Below are positions 27,443 through 36,323 of a DNA stretch of 64,000 nucleotides, in pieces. The translations under genes were made by a program, and so were the position numbers. The notes under the pieces were generated by a model. That model was given only the letters and a program-made list of their open reading frames with translations, made no database searches and had not been told where the DNA came from. The DNA comes from Dyadobacter luteus (GTDB taxonomy: Bacteria > Bacteroidota > Bacteroidia > Cytophagales > Spirosomataceae). The first letter of the stretch is position 1. Every line of letters starts with the position of its first letter. The DNA lies in NCBI RefSeq assembly GCF_003383615.1, contig NZ_QNUL01000004.1:248001-312000 (forward strand), read 5' to 3'.

Positions 27443-29590
27443 TCAGGGCAGCGCGAAAACCATTATAGATCCGGATGGATTTTCTTCCGTACCAGCTACT
27501 GAAAGTGCTACATACTGTTTGCCTTTGATCTGATAGGTACTTGGAATTGCATTGGCTATGGCAGGTAACTTTTTTTGCCAGAGCATCTTCCCGGCTTTTT
27601 TGTCGAACGCTCGAAACAGGTTGTCGGCCGTGCCGGCGATAAATATCAGCCCGCCTGCCGTCACAATAGGCCCTGGTTTGCTATCCTGACCTGTATCGGG
27701 CATTCCGGGCAGCTTGTATTTAGGCTTGTTTCCATAGGGGATTTGCCATTCATATTCTCCTGTCGCCAGATTCAATGCATGCAGTGTTCCCCAGGGTGGG
27801 CGCAGCGCAGGATTACCCTGGTCGTCCAAAAATGGTTGGTAGGCAGTAATGTTCATCAGCCGCTCTTTGCTGGTATCTTCTTTGTCTGCTTCAGACTTTG
27901 CCACTTTGAGAGGACTTTGCTTTAAATCACTCAGGTATGTGAGTACTGCCTCCTGTTGTTCTGAAGTAAGCGAGCTGCCAAATGCCGGCATTACGCCAGC
28001 CCCTTTTTGAATTTTGCTTAAAATCTGTTCAGGTTTCATGCGCCGGGCAACGTCGGTCAGTGAAGGATACGCCGGCTTGTCACTTTCCCTATCAGCTCCG
28101 TGGCAAGACGCGCAATGCGTTTGGTAGATCACCCGGCCATGTGTAGCTACATCCAGGCCTGTCGTTGCCTGATTGTTACCCACCTTGGCAATGGTTTGGA
28201 TTTCGGGAGAATCATTGGATTTGAAGTATAGCATCGATGTTTCCGGGTCGTACGCCGCTCCGCCCCATTCCACGCCGCCCAGAGTTCCGGGCAATACCAG
28301 AGTGCCTTTCTGATCAGGTGGTGTGAACATTCCTTCATACCGCAATGATCTGAATCTTTTCAGGGTAGCCTCATGATCCGCTCCCGGAAAATTGGTCAGG
28401 TCTGCTTCTGTGATGTGTTGTCGGGAGTAGGGGGCGGGTTTCAGGGGAAACGGCTGGGTGGGCCAGGCGTGCTCGCCGGGCATATTGGATACGGGTACCT
28501 TTCGTTCTTCAATCGGGAATAATGACTTGCCCGTTTGGCGATCAAAGACAAATACAAAACCATGTTTGGTAAGTTGAACTACAGCGTCAACAGGTTTTCC
28601 GTCTTTTTTGATTGTTACAAGATTGGGTGGGGCGGGAAGATCATAATCCCACAGATCGTGGTGGACTATCTGGTAGTGCCACACATATTTACCTGTAGCC
28701 GCGTCAAGTGCAAGAAGGCTGTTTCCATACAAGTTGGCTCCGGTTCTGTCCGCCCCGTAAAAGTCGTAGGAAGGCGCTCCCAAAGGGATATACACAATGC
28801 CTCTTTTGCTGTCGACACTCATGCCTGCCCAGTTGTTCGCACTTCCTGCATATTTGTAGGCATCTTTCGGCCAGGTTTCGTACCCTGGCTCGCCGGGGTG
28901 AGGAATGGTGTGGAAAGTCCATACCAATTTGCCCGTTTTACAATCATACGCCCGTATGTATCCGGGAGGAGCATCGTATACATCAGGCAGGCGCAAACCG
29001 GTAATGATCAAATCTTTGTAAACGATGCCTGGACTTGTCATGGCCACCGAAATTTTTTCAGGATCATCCCGGAGTCCTACGTTCAGATTTATCCTTCCAT
29101 TGTCACCAAAGGATGGGACCAACTCACCTGTGGTGGCGTTGAGCGCAAACAGATAATTGCCAGCCGAAAAGATGATTCTTTTGTCGTCGTTTTTCTGCCA
29201 GTAGGTAACTGCCCGTACAGGGCCGCTGCCCTCTTGGCCATCAAATGGGTCATAGGACCATATTTTCTTACCGGTTTCAGCATCAAGTGCGTATACGATT
29301 ACTCTTGCAGAAGTTGTGTACATCACACCGTCTACAATAATCGGGTTGCTTTGACTTACTCCGGCTCTTCCGCCGGCAGCAACATCCCCGAAATCATAGC
29401 TCCACGCAGTTTGCAGAGTCTTTACATTTGAGGTATTAATCTGGTCGAGCGATGAGTAGCTGGAGCTGTTTTCATCTGCCTTATAAACTGACCATGACCG
29501 GTCTTGATTCTTGTCAGAACCACAACCGGCCATGGTCAATGTGAGAATCAGAAGTGTTAGTTTACAGATCGAAGTAGCGGATTTTTGCAT
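27443..29590 (-). CDS. PQQ-type quinoprotein dehydrogenase with inserted cytochrome c domain (lipoprotein)
   Basis: From the ATG at 29590 the protein has 715 residues and a lipobox at LTLTMAGC (Cys23); an upstream TTG is ignored. It is an eight-blade beta-propeller of quinoprotein type (repeats such as LDAETGKKIWSYDP, YDCKTGKLVWTFH, LDAATGKYVWHYQ and FDKKAGKMLWQKK). A single cytochrome c domain is inserted before the last blades: CASCH at 493-497 with a likely Met ligand in GVMPAFG. This is the layout of membrane-bound PQQ glucose or alcohol dehydrogenases that pass electrons to an attached haem. No PQQ biosynthesis gene is in view. It lies 71 bp downstream of the di-haem peroxidase gene on the same strand. 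Confidence 0.88.
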   Translation of the reverse strand: MQKSATSICKLTLLILTLTMAGCGSDKNQDRSWSVYKADENSSSYSSLDQINTSNVKTLQTAWSYDFGDVAAGGRAGVSQSNPIIVDGVMYTTSARVIVYALDAETGKKIWSYDPFDGQEGSGPVRAVTYWQKNDDKRIIFSAGNYLFALNATTGELVPSFGDNGRINLNVGLRDDPEKISVAMTSPGIVYKDLIITGLRLPDVYDAPPGYIRAYDCKTGKLVWTFHTIPHPGEPGYETWPKDAYKYAGSANNWAGMSVDSKRGIVYIPLGAPSYDFYGADRTGANLYGNSLLALDAATGKYVWHYQIVHHDLWDYDLPAPPNLVTIKKDGKPVDAVVQLTKHGFVFVFDRQTGKSLFPIEERKVPVSNMPGEHAWPTQPFPLKPAPYSRQHITEADLTNFPGADHEATLKRFRSLRYEGMFTPPDQKGTLVLPGTLGGVEWGGAAYDPETSMLYFKSNDSPEIQTIAKVGNNQATTGLDVATHGRVIYQTHCASCHGADRESDKPAYPSLTDVARRMKPEQILSKIQKGAGVMPAFGSSLTSEQQEAVLTYLSDLKQSPLKVAKSEADKEDTSKERLMNITAYQPFLDDQGNPALRPPWGTLHALNLATGEYEWQIPYGNKPKYKLPGMPDTGQDSKPGPIVTAGGLIFIAGTADNLFRAFDKKAGKMLWQKKLPAIANAIPSTYQIKGKQYVALSVAGTEENPSGSIMVFALP

Positions 29591-29661
29591 GAAATATTGA
29601 AGTGGTTGGCTGGTCAATATTTCATCAAACCTAAAAAATCCTTGCCGGATTGTTGCCAGGT

Positions 29662-31440
29662 TTACAGGGATTTATCAGTGAGGCTTTCCATAAAGCTGAT
29701 TACGTGCTGTATTTCCTGAGGCGTAAGCTCCAGTTTGTCGGCTGCCAGTGTCTGATTAGGTACAGACAATCCCATACCTGCTCCGCCACCTTCGTTATAA
29801 AAGTCCATCACTTGCTCCAGTGTTGCATAGGCTCCATTGTGCATATAAGGAGCTGTTTTGCCGATATTTCTTAAAGAGCTTGTTTTGAAAGCGTTTTGCC
29901 ATTGCGGAAACTTATTATGTCTCCCACGCCCCAGATCCGAATCCATCACCGGATGTTTAAAATCGGTGTTACTTGTTACGCCCAGCACCTCAGATTCGGA
30001 ACGCTGATAGTCTGGAGGGACAGTTCCGTTGAACAGCGGAATAAAATGGCAGGTGCCACATTTTGCTTTGCCCATAAAAAGATTAAATCCTTTTACCTGT
30101 CCATCGGTCAAAGCCTTTTTGTCTCCACGCATGTACTGATCAAACGAAGAGTTAAAAGGACTTAAGGAGCGCACAAAACTAGCCAGCGCATTCTGTACAT
30201 GAATAGGCTGAATAGAGTCAGAATATGCTTTTTTGAACAGAGAAACGTAAGCATCGTCACTGGCGATCATCTTCGTAATCGCCTGCAGGGAGCCATGCAT
30301 TTCATCTGTATTATGGATCACGTCGGACGCCTGGTCTTCGAGAGATGGTGAACGCAGATCGTAAAAAGTAGCCTGTTGTAAGGCCGCATACATAATTGTT
30401 GGAGCGTTGCGGAGAATATTGCCGTTTACAAAACCTTTACTGGTTTTAAGCCCGTCTGAATAAGCGAGGGCGGGGGAGTGGCAGGATCCGCAGTTGGTGT
30501 TGCCATTCCCGGAAAGTTTGCCGTCGTAAAACAGCTTCTCTCCCAGTGCAACACGGTCTGCTGTGGATTTGAAGTCAGGATTGGTTACAAGTGCTTCTGC
30601 GTCGAAAGCGCCAGGTTCAAATAATGTAGCAGCATCACCTCGCAACAATTTTCCATCCTGGATAAAAGCGATTCCGGCCTTTTTCTGCTCATTGTGAAGT
30701 AACTGGCAAATCGGGTTGAGGTGCTCTGTAATAAAAGCTGCTCTGTCCAGTGAGTTGAAGTCTTTTTGGGCTTCGAGAAAAATAAGTGCAGCTTCTACCT
30801 TCTCATTGAGTGCATCTGTATCATGAAGTACTTTGTCATAGATGTCAATGTATTCTCTGAATGCAGTCAGTACGGTTTTGCTTTCTTCCACAGCATTACC
30901 GGACCCGGGCGTGTCAAAACCCGAGATTCCCAAGGTTGTTAGCCTGAACATTTCTAAACGTAGCGCGTCCAACGCCTGGGCATCGGTAAGCTGAATATCC
31001 TCCCAAAGCATTTTAATCCGTTTGAGATTGACCTGCAATTTGCGGATGTGACGGATCAGTTCGTCTTTGTCAATTGCGTCGTCGGTAAAGATCAATTCTT
31101 CAATAACCTGTAATCCTCCCGGTTCGAATACTGCATTTTCTTCATCTTCGACTTCGTCGAGCGGAGCACCGTTTACAAGTTTTACCGTGCTCGGAGTGAA
31201 GTATTCTGCGAATGCTTCTATTTGTTTGTAGCGTAAGCGTAGCTTCAGAAATTCGTGCTGAAGTTCCCGTTTCGGAGATCCGCCTCTGGCTTTGCCCAAG
31301 AAGTCGTCATTTTTATTGATAACGATATTCAAATCGCCGATAAAATATTCTCTTACTTGCTGCGACGGACTCTGTTTCGAACATGCACTTAAAAACCATA
31401 GGGCTGAGCATACGATAGTCAGTTTGAAAAAATATCTCAT
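29662..31440 (-). CDS. Di-haem cytochrome c peroxidase (MauG/CcpA-like) with long helical N-terminal domain
   Basis: This 592-residue lipoprotein has its lipobox at FLSAC (Cys20). Residues from about 295 form a bacterial di-haem peroxidase: first haem site CGSCH (317-321), second CGTCH (461-465), with the usual intervening LRNAPTIMYAA, FYDLRSPSLEDQA and LASFVRSL and the C-terminal PYMHNGAYATLEQVMDFYNEGGG. The N-terminal 270 residues are helical (GGLQVIEELIFTDD, MLWEDIQLTDAQALDALRLE) and resemble an imelysin-like bundle; this is a guess. Normal CcpA proteins are near 330 residues, so the extension is a fusion. The enzyme would reduce peroxide or oxidise a partner in the periplasm. It is flanked by PhoX and quinoprotein genes on the same strand. 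Confidence 0.9.
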   Translation of the reverse strand: MRYFFKLTIVCSALWFLSACSKQSPSQQVREYFIGDLNIVINKNDDFLGKARGGSPKRELQHEFLKLRLRYKQIEAFAEYFTPSTVKLVNGAPLDEVEDEENAVFEPGGLQVIEELIFTDDAIDKDELIRHIRKLQVNLKRIKMLWEDIQLTDAQALDALRLEMFRLTTLGISGFDTPGSGNAVEESKTVLTAFREYIDIYDKVLHDTDALNEKVEAALIFLEAQKDFNSLDRAAFITEHLNPICQLLHNEQKKAGIAFIQDGKLLRGDAATLFEPGAFDAEALVTNPDFKSTADRVALGEKLFYDGKLSGNGNTNCGSCHSPALAYSDGLKTSKGFVNGNILRNAPTIMYAALQQATFYDLRSPSLEDQASDVIHNTDEMHGSLQAITKMIASDDAYVSLFKKAYSDSIQPIHVQNALASFVRSLSPFNSSFDQYMRGDKKALTDGQVKGFNLFMGKAKCGTCHFIPLFNGTVPPDYQRSESEVLGVTSNTDFKHPVMDSDLGRGRHNKFPQWQNAFKTSSLRNIGKTAPYMHNGAYATLEQVMDFYNEGGGAGMGLSVPNQTLAADKLELTPQEIQHVISFMESLTDKSL

Positions 31441-31457
31441 ATTGGTCTGAAAACCAG

Positions 31458-31492
31458 ATAAGGAAGGCCCCGTCAGATGAGGCCTTCCTTAT
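31458..31492 (-). terminator. Perfect 12-bp hairpin between the PhoX and peroxidase genes
   Basis: ATAAGGAAGGCC (31458-31469) and GGCCTTCCTTAT (31481-31492) are exact reverse complements. It sits 20 bp after the PhoX stop. On the minus strand it is followed by CTGGTTTTC, a weak T-run, so it may end or trim the PhoX transcript. Confidence 0.7.
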
Positions 31493-31511
31493 ACTTATTT
31501 TGAACAAAAAA

Positions 31512-32966
31512 CTATTGTTTGATTCCTCTTACGATGACAGTCTGGCCACCTTCCTTGTTTGTAGAAAGACCGCTTCCGTCAGCGCCTTTGTACTTATCAT
31601 CCTGCCATGTATGTGGGTGGATGTTGATCATGAAGGTTTCAGGAATACCAACGATATCCGAAATGTCGATCATTGCTCCATACTCCCATGTGCTCAGGGA
31701 GTTATTGCCAACAGAGTTGTATTTCGAATTGAATGCCATTTCGTTGCGTCTGTGGTTCATCTGGATCATCGCCTTAGACTCTTTCGTAGCGATGTTGTAT
31801 TGCCAGATCGTACCATCGTGGTCATTGTCGCGGTAGAATGAATCACCATCTTCCTGCACGTACACGTAATTCTTTGTTACACAAATGTTATCAGGGTTTA
31901 CAATGAAGTTACCTGGTCTGTCGGCTCCGTCCATGATGATGTTCAGCTTACCCTTCAATGGATTAGCAGCATCGAAAGTCAGGTGATATACACGTCCCCA
32001 CATGTTTTTTCCAGCCACAGGAGTTATTTTGTCCGACTGGCTCACACCAGTTGCGGTAAAGTAAATCTCACGACCCACACCATCCTTTACGTAATCGATA
32101 TCTTCAACACGGGCAAACTGAATCATTTTTTTGTCGACAGTTTGCGCCTGAAGCTGTGTTCCAGTGCTTGTTTTTACATCGTCAAAAGGAACGAATTCTA
32201 CGTCATAAGACTGACCCTGCGTCATATCAGTTTCTACGCTGTTCTGATTGGTACGGCGCAACGCATATAGTTTTCCGTTGTTGAGATCACCTACCGTTTC
32301 AGAAACATAGGCTACCAACTGACCATTGGTATCATCTTCTCCGATGATAATCACTGTTTTACCAGGAAATGCTGTTTTGGGCAGCGGCACTGCGTTTTCT
32401 GCATTCCATTTTCCGAAAGCAGCAACAGCTCTCGTTTTGTTCTTTTTGTCGGCTGGCGCGAATGGATCAATCGCGTGTGTCATCGACTCTGAGTTGGTTT
32501 CACCAGCAGTAAGGAATACAGGTCCGAAGCCGTGCTCTTGAGGTGTTGCAAGTGTTGCAGAACACAAGCGCCACTGTCCGCCTTCAGCATCAACGATATA
32601 TTCTCCTTTCACAGGCTTTAGCTCCTTGTCAAGAAACACACGGGATACCGAGAAAAGGATCTCGTGGTTGTTGAGCATGATGTAACCTTCGCCATTAGGG
32701 TTTTTCATGAAAGCACCTCCGTCAGGTTGTGCACCATATACAAAACCCGGCGAGTCTTGCAATTGATCATCAGAACTGATCAGCGTAGTGATTTTCAGAT
32801 CTTCGAAACCTGGCATCGCTTTCACAAGCGAAGGGTTCACAGAGCGATCAACAAGTTTGTTTGCATCGACAGGTGTCTGATGATCCTGAAGATTACATCC
32901 TGAAAAGGTCATAGCCCCCAGGATAAGCGCAGCAGCTGCGTTACGTGTAGAATTTAATAAATACAT
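31512..32966 (-). CDS. PhoX-like phosphatase (DUF839), lipoprotein form
   Basis: The ATG at 32966 gives 484 residues (a TTG two codons upstream is less likely). The N-terminus MYLLNSTRNAAAALILGAMTFSGC has a lipobox at Cys24. The sequence then follows the DUF839/PhoX beta-propeller pattern: YIMLNNHEILFSVSRVF, DAEGGQWRLCSATLATPQEHGFGPVFLTAGET, and the later RPGNFIVNPDNICVTKNYVYVQEDGDS. PhoX enzymes are Ca/Fe-dependent alkaline phosphatases, usually Tat-exported; here the export signal is that of a Sec lipoprotein. The family assignment is fair, but the substrate is unknown. It heads a three-gene minus-strand run with the peroxidase and quinoprotein genes, with a hairpin between the first two. 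Confidence 0.8.
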   Translation of the reverse strand: MYLLNSTRNAAAALILGAMTFSGCNLQDHQTPVDANKLVDRSVNPSLVKAMPGFEDLKITTLISSDDQLQDSPGFVYGAQPDGGAFMKNPNGEGYIMLNNHEILFSVSRVFLDKELKPVKGEYIVDAEGGQWRLCSATLATPQEHGFGPVFLTAGETNSESMTHAIDPFAPADKKNKTRAVAAFGKWNAENAVPLPKTAFPGKTVIIIGEDDTNGQLVAYVSETVGDLNNGKLYALRRTNQNSVETDMTQGQSYDVEFVPFDDVKTSTGTQLQAQTVDKKMIQFARVEDIDYVKDGVGREIYFTATGVSQSDKITPVAGKNMWGRVYHLTFDAANPLKGKLNIIMDGADRPGNFIVNPDNICVTKNYVYVQEDGDSFYRDNDHDGTIWQYNIATKESKAMIQMNHRRNEMAFNSKYNSVGNNSLSTWEYGAMIDISDIVGIPETFMINIHPHTWQDDKYKGADGSGLSTNKEGGQTVIVRGIKQ

Positions 32967-33138
32967 TTTCAATGGTGAGTAGTTTCTGCAAAACTATACA
33001 CCTGCCGCCTCGCTGTGATTAAGCCATTGTTAAGCTATTGTTAATTCGGTGAAAATGAGAGATATGTAACCGGATGGCACGTTCCTGAGTGTCTTCGGGT
33101 TCAACTTGCTGAGGGCTTCTGAAAGGCATTGATAATAG

Positions 33139-34599
33139 CTATTTCAAAAGCTTATCCAGCACGTCATTATTCAGCAAAACAGATGGGCGATCGGCATATG
33201 AATTGATGATTTTTCCGTCCTTTTCGATCAGTGCATAATGAGGAATACCATCTACCCTAAACCCCGATGATAGACTGTTCTGACTTTGTTTGTCAATGCC
33301 GTGCATACCCTTCAGATCAGGATGTTTTGCCAGGTATCTTTTCCATTTTTCGACATCTCCATCTTTTGAAATATACATAAATACGATATCCGGGTTATCA
33401 GCGTACTTTTTTGATAGCTTCTTTGAGTATTTCAGCTCTTCAATACATGGCCCACACCAGGTGGCCCAAAAGTCTAAATAAACCAGTTTTCCTTTCAAAT
33501 CAGCAAGTGTGAATTCTTTTCCTTCTATATCATTTACAGCTACCTGAGGGGGAAGTTGTCCGGCTTTGGTAACACTGATCTCAGACAGTAAATACTCCAG
33601 ATCTGTAAGGTAATCTGATGTCGGATACGCTGATTTAAATGAATTGACAATAGCATCTGCTTTTTCAAAATTATACTCAGTGGCTAAATAAGTGCAGTTG
33701 TGCATAGCCAGAATGAATTCATGGTATTGGGTTATATCAGTTTTTGCAAGAATAGCTTCTTTAATAACTTCATACTTACTGTCCCAATTTTTATCTGTGA
33801 GGGAAATGTGATGATCAATTGGTGCAGTAAGCTGTACATTAAAGTCCAAACCTATATAATGACTGTAGGTTATCGGATTAATTTTGAGAAAATATGGATT
33901 GACTGAAAAGTTGGAAAAGTAATCCGGAGAATAAAAATTCTCCTTAGTTCCTTCTCGTGTCCAACGTTTTTCTGCTTTTGAAATGTTGCGGAGTTGCCTG
34001 TAAAAGTTAAAGTTCTTTCGTTCGCTAGTTGCGAATAAATAGTTACTGTGTAATAGTAATTCTTTATGATAAGTACTCAGGTGTGAGTCTTGCTGAATTT
34101 TGACGTTCAGTTCATTATAAGGTTTAGTTACCCTGGTCAAATAAAGATCTGCGTCTTGCTCTGATAAGGAAATAAACTTCTCAAAATTCTCGCTGTGCTG
34201 TTTTCTTATAACCTTGGTGATCTGGTCTGAGTCTTGCAGGTAGGAATTTATTAACCCTAAATCTCCGCCAAATGTTAATTTTCCATCGCTGAAGTGAAGA
34301 GAAACAGATTTGCCCGGTTCTATGTAAATATCCCTGCGAAAAATCGAAACACTATCATTCTTAACTACCGAAACTATCAGTCTTGTTGAATCAGAATGAT
34401 TCAAATTTATCAATTCACTTTCTGCCTTTTTAAATGAAGAAGTGTATAGTGTGTCAGCAATCTGTGCAAAAGTTGAATACCTGATAATACTTATCTTTCC
34501 TCCTAGACATTCTTTACAACTTACCTGAATGGAGCTAACTGATTCCTTATTTATAAAACCCAAAAAGGTACTCAAAATTCCCAAAATAAATATTCTCAT
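33139..34599 (-). CDS. TlpA-like thioredoxin-fold protein with large N-terminal domain
   Basis: This is a 486-residue exported protein with a hydrophobic leader (FILGILSTFLGFI). The last 130 residues form a TlpA/ResA-type thioredoxin domain with the redox pair in ATWCGPC (C382, C385), the cis-Pro region DGIPHYALI, and GKLVYLDFW before the motif. The first 350 residues match no family I can name; they mix beta (RDIYIEPGKSVSLHFSDGKLTFGGDLG) and helical segments, as in many Bacteroidota thioredoxin-like fusions. It would reduce or isomerise disulfides in the periplasm. The gene is AT-rich compared with the genes on either side and is monocistronic. Confidence 0.88.
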   Translation of the reverse strand: MRIFILGILSTFLGFINKESVSSIQVSCKECLGGKISIIRYSTFAQIADTLYTSSFKKAESELINLNHSDSTRLIVSVVKNDSVSIFRRDIYIEPGKSVSLHFSDGKLTFGGDLGLINSYLQDSDQITKVIRKQHSENFEKFISLSEQDADLYLTRVTKPYNELNVKIQQDSHLSTYHKELLLHSNYLFATSERKNFNFYRQLRNISKAEKRWTREGTKENFYSPDYFSNFSVNPYFLKINPITYSHYIGLDFNVQLTAPIDHHISLTDKNWDSKYEVIKEAILAKTDITQYHEFILAMHNCTYLATEYNFEKADAIVNSFKSAYPTSDYLTDLEYLLSEISVTKAGQLPPQVAVNDIEGKEFTLADLKGKLVYLDFWATWCGPCIEELKYSKKLSKKYADNPDIVFMYISKDGDVEKWKRYLAKHPDLKGMHGIDKQSQNSLSSGFRVDGIPHYALIEKDGKIINSYADRPSVLLNNDVLDKLLK

Positions 34600-35157
34600 G
34601 TCGTAGTAGCATGGTATTGATTCTAAATTTAGAAATATTAATTAATATTCTGTATTTAATTTAAGCTTTTTGCGGATTTTAAAAGTTCACTTTGAAAGCT
34701 TTTTAACTTTAAGATATTTGAAATTTCTAAAGAATGATTTCAAGTAAGCGGTTATTGTTTAGTAACAAGAGTAATTTTACAGATATGCAAGTAGAGTTAC
34801 ATGCCTCGGTAGATGTACAATATGATGAACTGGCTGTCGGTCGCTGCTGGTTGAAAGTTGGAAAAAACTTTTATTGTTTTAAAGAAGGTTTCGTAAAGGT
34901 GTGGAACGGGCGAGGTAAGTGATCTGAGGTTGCTACATTTGTTGGAAGAAGAAATAGGCAGATTTAATATATCAACTAAATTTGACTATGAGAAAAGACG
35001 AGTATGTGGTGATGGAATAATTTAATATAATTCAGAAAGTATTTTGTCGTTCATTATATGCAAAAAGATATAATTCTAGTAATTATATACTTATTTGTAT
35101 GCTTTTGCATATAAATATTGGTATATTTGATTAATTATATGTTTAAGCATATAGATT
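34600..35157. other. 558-bp AT-rich region upstream of the hipB-like gene
   Basis: The region contains one 62-codon frame (34734-34922) that I cannot support, since it has no recognisable domain. It is one of the most AT-rich stretches in the window. Its last 100 bp hold the operator-like palindromes listed separately. I see no RNA gene or mobile-element end. Confidence 0.4.
35055..35153. promoter_or_regulatory. Operator-like palindromes upstream of the hipB-like gene
   Basis: TATATG-TTTAAG-CATATA (35136-35153) is a perfect 6-bp inverted repeat ending 4 bp before the start codon. TATGC-TTTT-GCATA (35098-35111) is a second, tighter palindrome, and TATATGC at 35055-35061 is a further half site. 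Repeated dyads around the promoter are what HipB-type antitoxins bind for autorepression; the E. coli consensus differs, so the role is inference. Confidence 0.5.
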
Positions 35158-35388
35158 ATGGAAAAGCTAGCAGAATTTGTAAAGTATAAAAGAAAACAGG
35201 CTCATTTGACACAGGAAGATTTGGCCTCTAGAGCCGGAGTCGCACTGACTGTAATCCGGAAAATTGAGCAGAATAAAGGAAATCTGAATCTTGAAAAAGT
35301 AAATCAGGTACTCCGAATGTTCGGTCACGAATTAGCTCCCGTAAACAGTAAAGACCTGAATCCCACAAATCAGACGACGTTGCTATGA
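35158..35388 (+). CDS. HipB-like helix-turn-helix antitoxin/regulator
   Basis: This is a 76-residue Cro/C1-type HTH protein. The helix-turn-helix is LTQEDLASRAGVALTVIRKIE (about 19-39), followed by LNLEKVNQVLRMFGHEL, the dimerisation block of HipB/y4mF regulators. The stop overlaps the ATG of the next frame by four bases (ATGA), the usual hipBA arrangement. The downstream toxin gene is decayed, so this antitoxin is now probably an orphan regulator of its own promoter. Confidence 0.88.
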   Translation: MEKLAEFVKYKRKQAHLTQEDLASRAGVALTVIRKIEQNKGNLNLEKVNQVLRMFGHELAPVNSKDLNPTNQTTLL

Positions 35389-35585
35389 GACAGGCAAGAA
35401 TATTTTACAAGGATATAGAAGCAGGCCGCCTCATCGAGACGGATGATGGACTTATTTCCGAAGGATGGCTCCTGATGTTACTTTTAAAAGCTGGAAAGTG
35501 TTTAAACGACCTTATAGGATTTTTGTATTCCTGTTACCAAAATTGCATTGGTGCAGTGAGTGTAATACTTATTTCTCTACTGTAG
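35385..35585 (+). pseudogene. Remnant of a HipA N-terminal (HipS-like) toxin-module gene
   Basis: The 66-codon frame begins MRQARIFYKDIEAGRLIETDDG, a clear HipA N-terminal start, then jumps directly to LISEGWLL, which normally follows some 40-50 residues later in Bacteroidota HipA-N proteins, and ends near NCIGAVSV, the usual end of that domain. An internal deletion therefore joined ETDDG to GLISEG. Between GWLL and IGFL the true frame appears shifted: the plus-one frame reads DVTFKSWKVFKR there, as expected for the family. The kinase half (HipT-like) is absent; the next gene is a convergent esterase whose stop overlaps by nine bases. The gene is almost certainly non-functional. The family alignment is from memory. 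Confidence 0.7.
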
Positions 35586-36323
35586 CCATATCTTCAATTC
35601 CTGTATCACATCGGCTGTTACCTGATGTCCTCCCTCAAATTCAGAATAGGTAGGTTCAATACCCAGTTGATGAAGATAAGTTTTTGCTTCTCTGGCGTAT
35701 GCTACATCAAGGGTTCTGTCCTGCTTACCGTGTGCAATAAAAACTTGCAGTTTTTTCAATTCATCTTTTTGAGCCGCAAATGGTTTGATTTCTTCGAGTA
35801 GCCTGCCACTCAGCGCAACGATTCCCTTCACAGAACCGGGATCGGTCAGGCCGATACTAAAGCTCATAATTGCTCCCTGACTGAATCCTCCAAGGTATAC
35901 CTGTTCCAGATCATATTTTTGTTTAACCTGAACAATAAAATCCTGTATCATTTTCCGGCTTTGCTGTTCCTGCTGGGTATTGTATACGGGTTTTCCTGTT
36001 GAGAAATCGACCTGATACCATGCATAGCGCTCTGCGCCCATAGGGAAGGGTGCACGGACGGATATTATATAGAAATCCTCCGGCAAATAATCTGCCAGTG
36101 TAAAGAGGTCTTTTTCATTACTCCCTACGCCATGGAGCAAAATAATAGCTTTGCCTTTAATCCCTTTCTTTTCAGGTTCTTTGATCAGATATTGCAGGTT
36201 GGTTTGTGTCGTTTCCATGCTTGCGATGTTATCGTTCTTTCTTTTTTCTTCAGTTTTGACATAAATGATTGTCAGTCCGGTTAGGGCCTGCAATAGCAGG
36301 ACAAATATCCATGTTGCTCTCAT
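35577..36323 (-). CDS. Alpha/beta hydrolase, phospholipase/carboxylesterase family
   Basis: This 248-residue protein has a hydrophobic N-terminal segment (WIFVLLLQALTGLTIIYV), so it is membrane-anchored or exported. The hydrolase core shows the oxyanion region IILLHGVGSNEKDLF, the nucleophile elbow GGFSQGAIMS, the acid in GKQDRTLD and the His in EGGHQVT. This matches the YpfH/carboxylesterase group, which hydrolyses short acyl esters or lysophospholipids. The start overlaps the stop of the upstream dioxygenase gene by four bases (ATGA), so the two genes are coupled. Confidence 0.85.
   Translation of the reverse strand: MRATWIFVLLLQALTGLTIIYVKTEEKRKNDNIASMETTQTNLQYLIKEPEKKGIKGKAIILLHGVGSNEKDLFTLADYLPEDFYIISVRAPFPMGAERYAWYQVDFSTGKPVYNTQQEQQSRKMIQDFIVQVKQKYDLEQVYLGGFSQGAIMSFSIGLTDPGSVKGIVALSGRLLEEIKPFAAQKDELKKLQVFIAHGKQDRTLDVAYAREAKTYLHQLGIEPTYSEFEGGHQVTADVIQELKIWLQ

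Noticed and set aside
28535..29431. Long plus-strand frame opposite the quinoprotein gene
   Set aside because: It is the antisense shadow of a strongly supported gene and its translation has no domain.
34734..34922. 62-codon plus-strand frame in the AT-rich gap
   Set aside because: No domain, no leader and no support beyond being open; this length can occur by chance in the gap.
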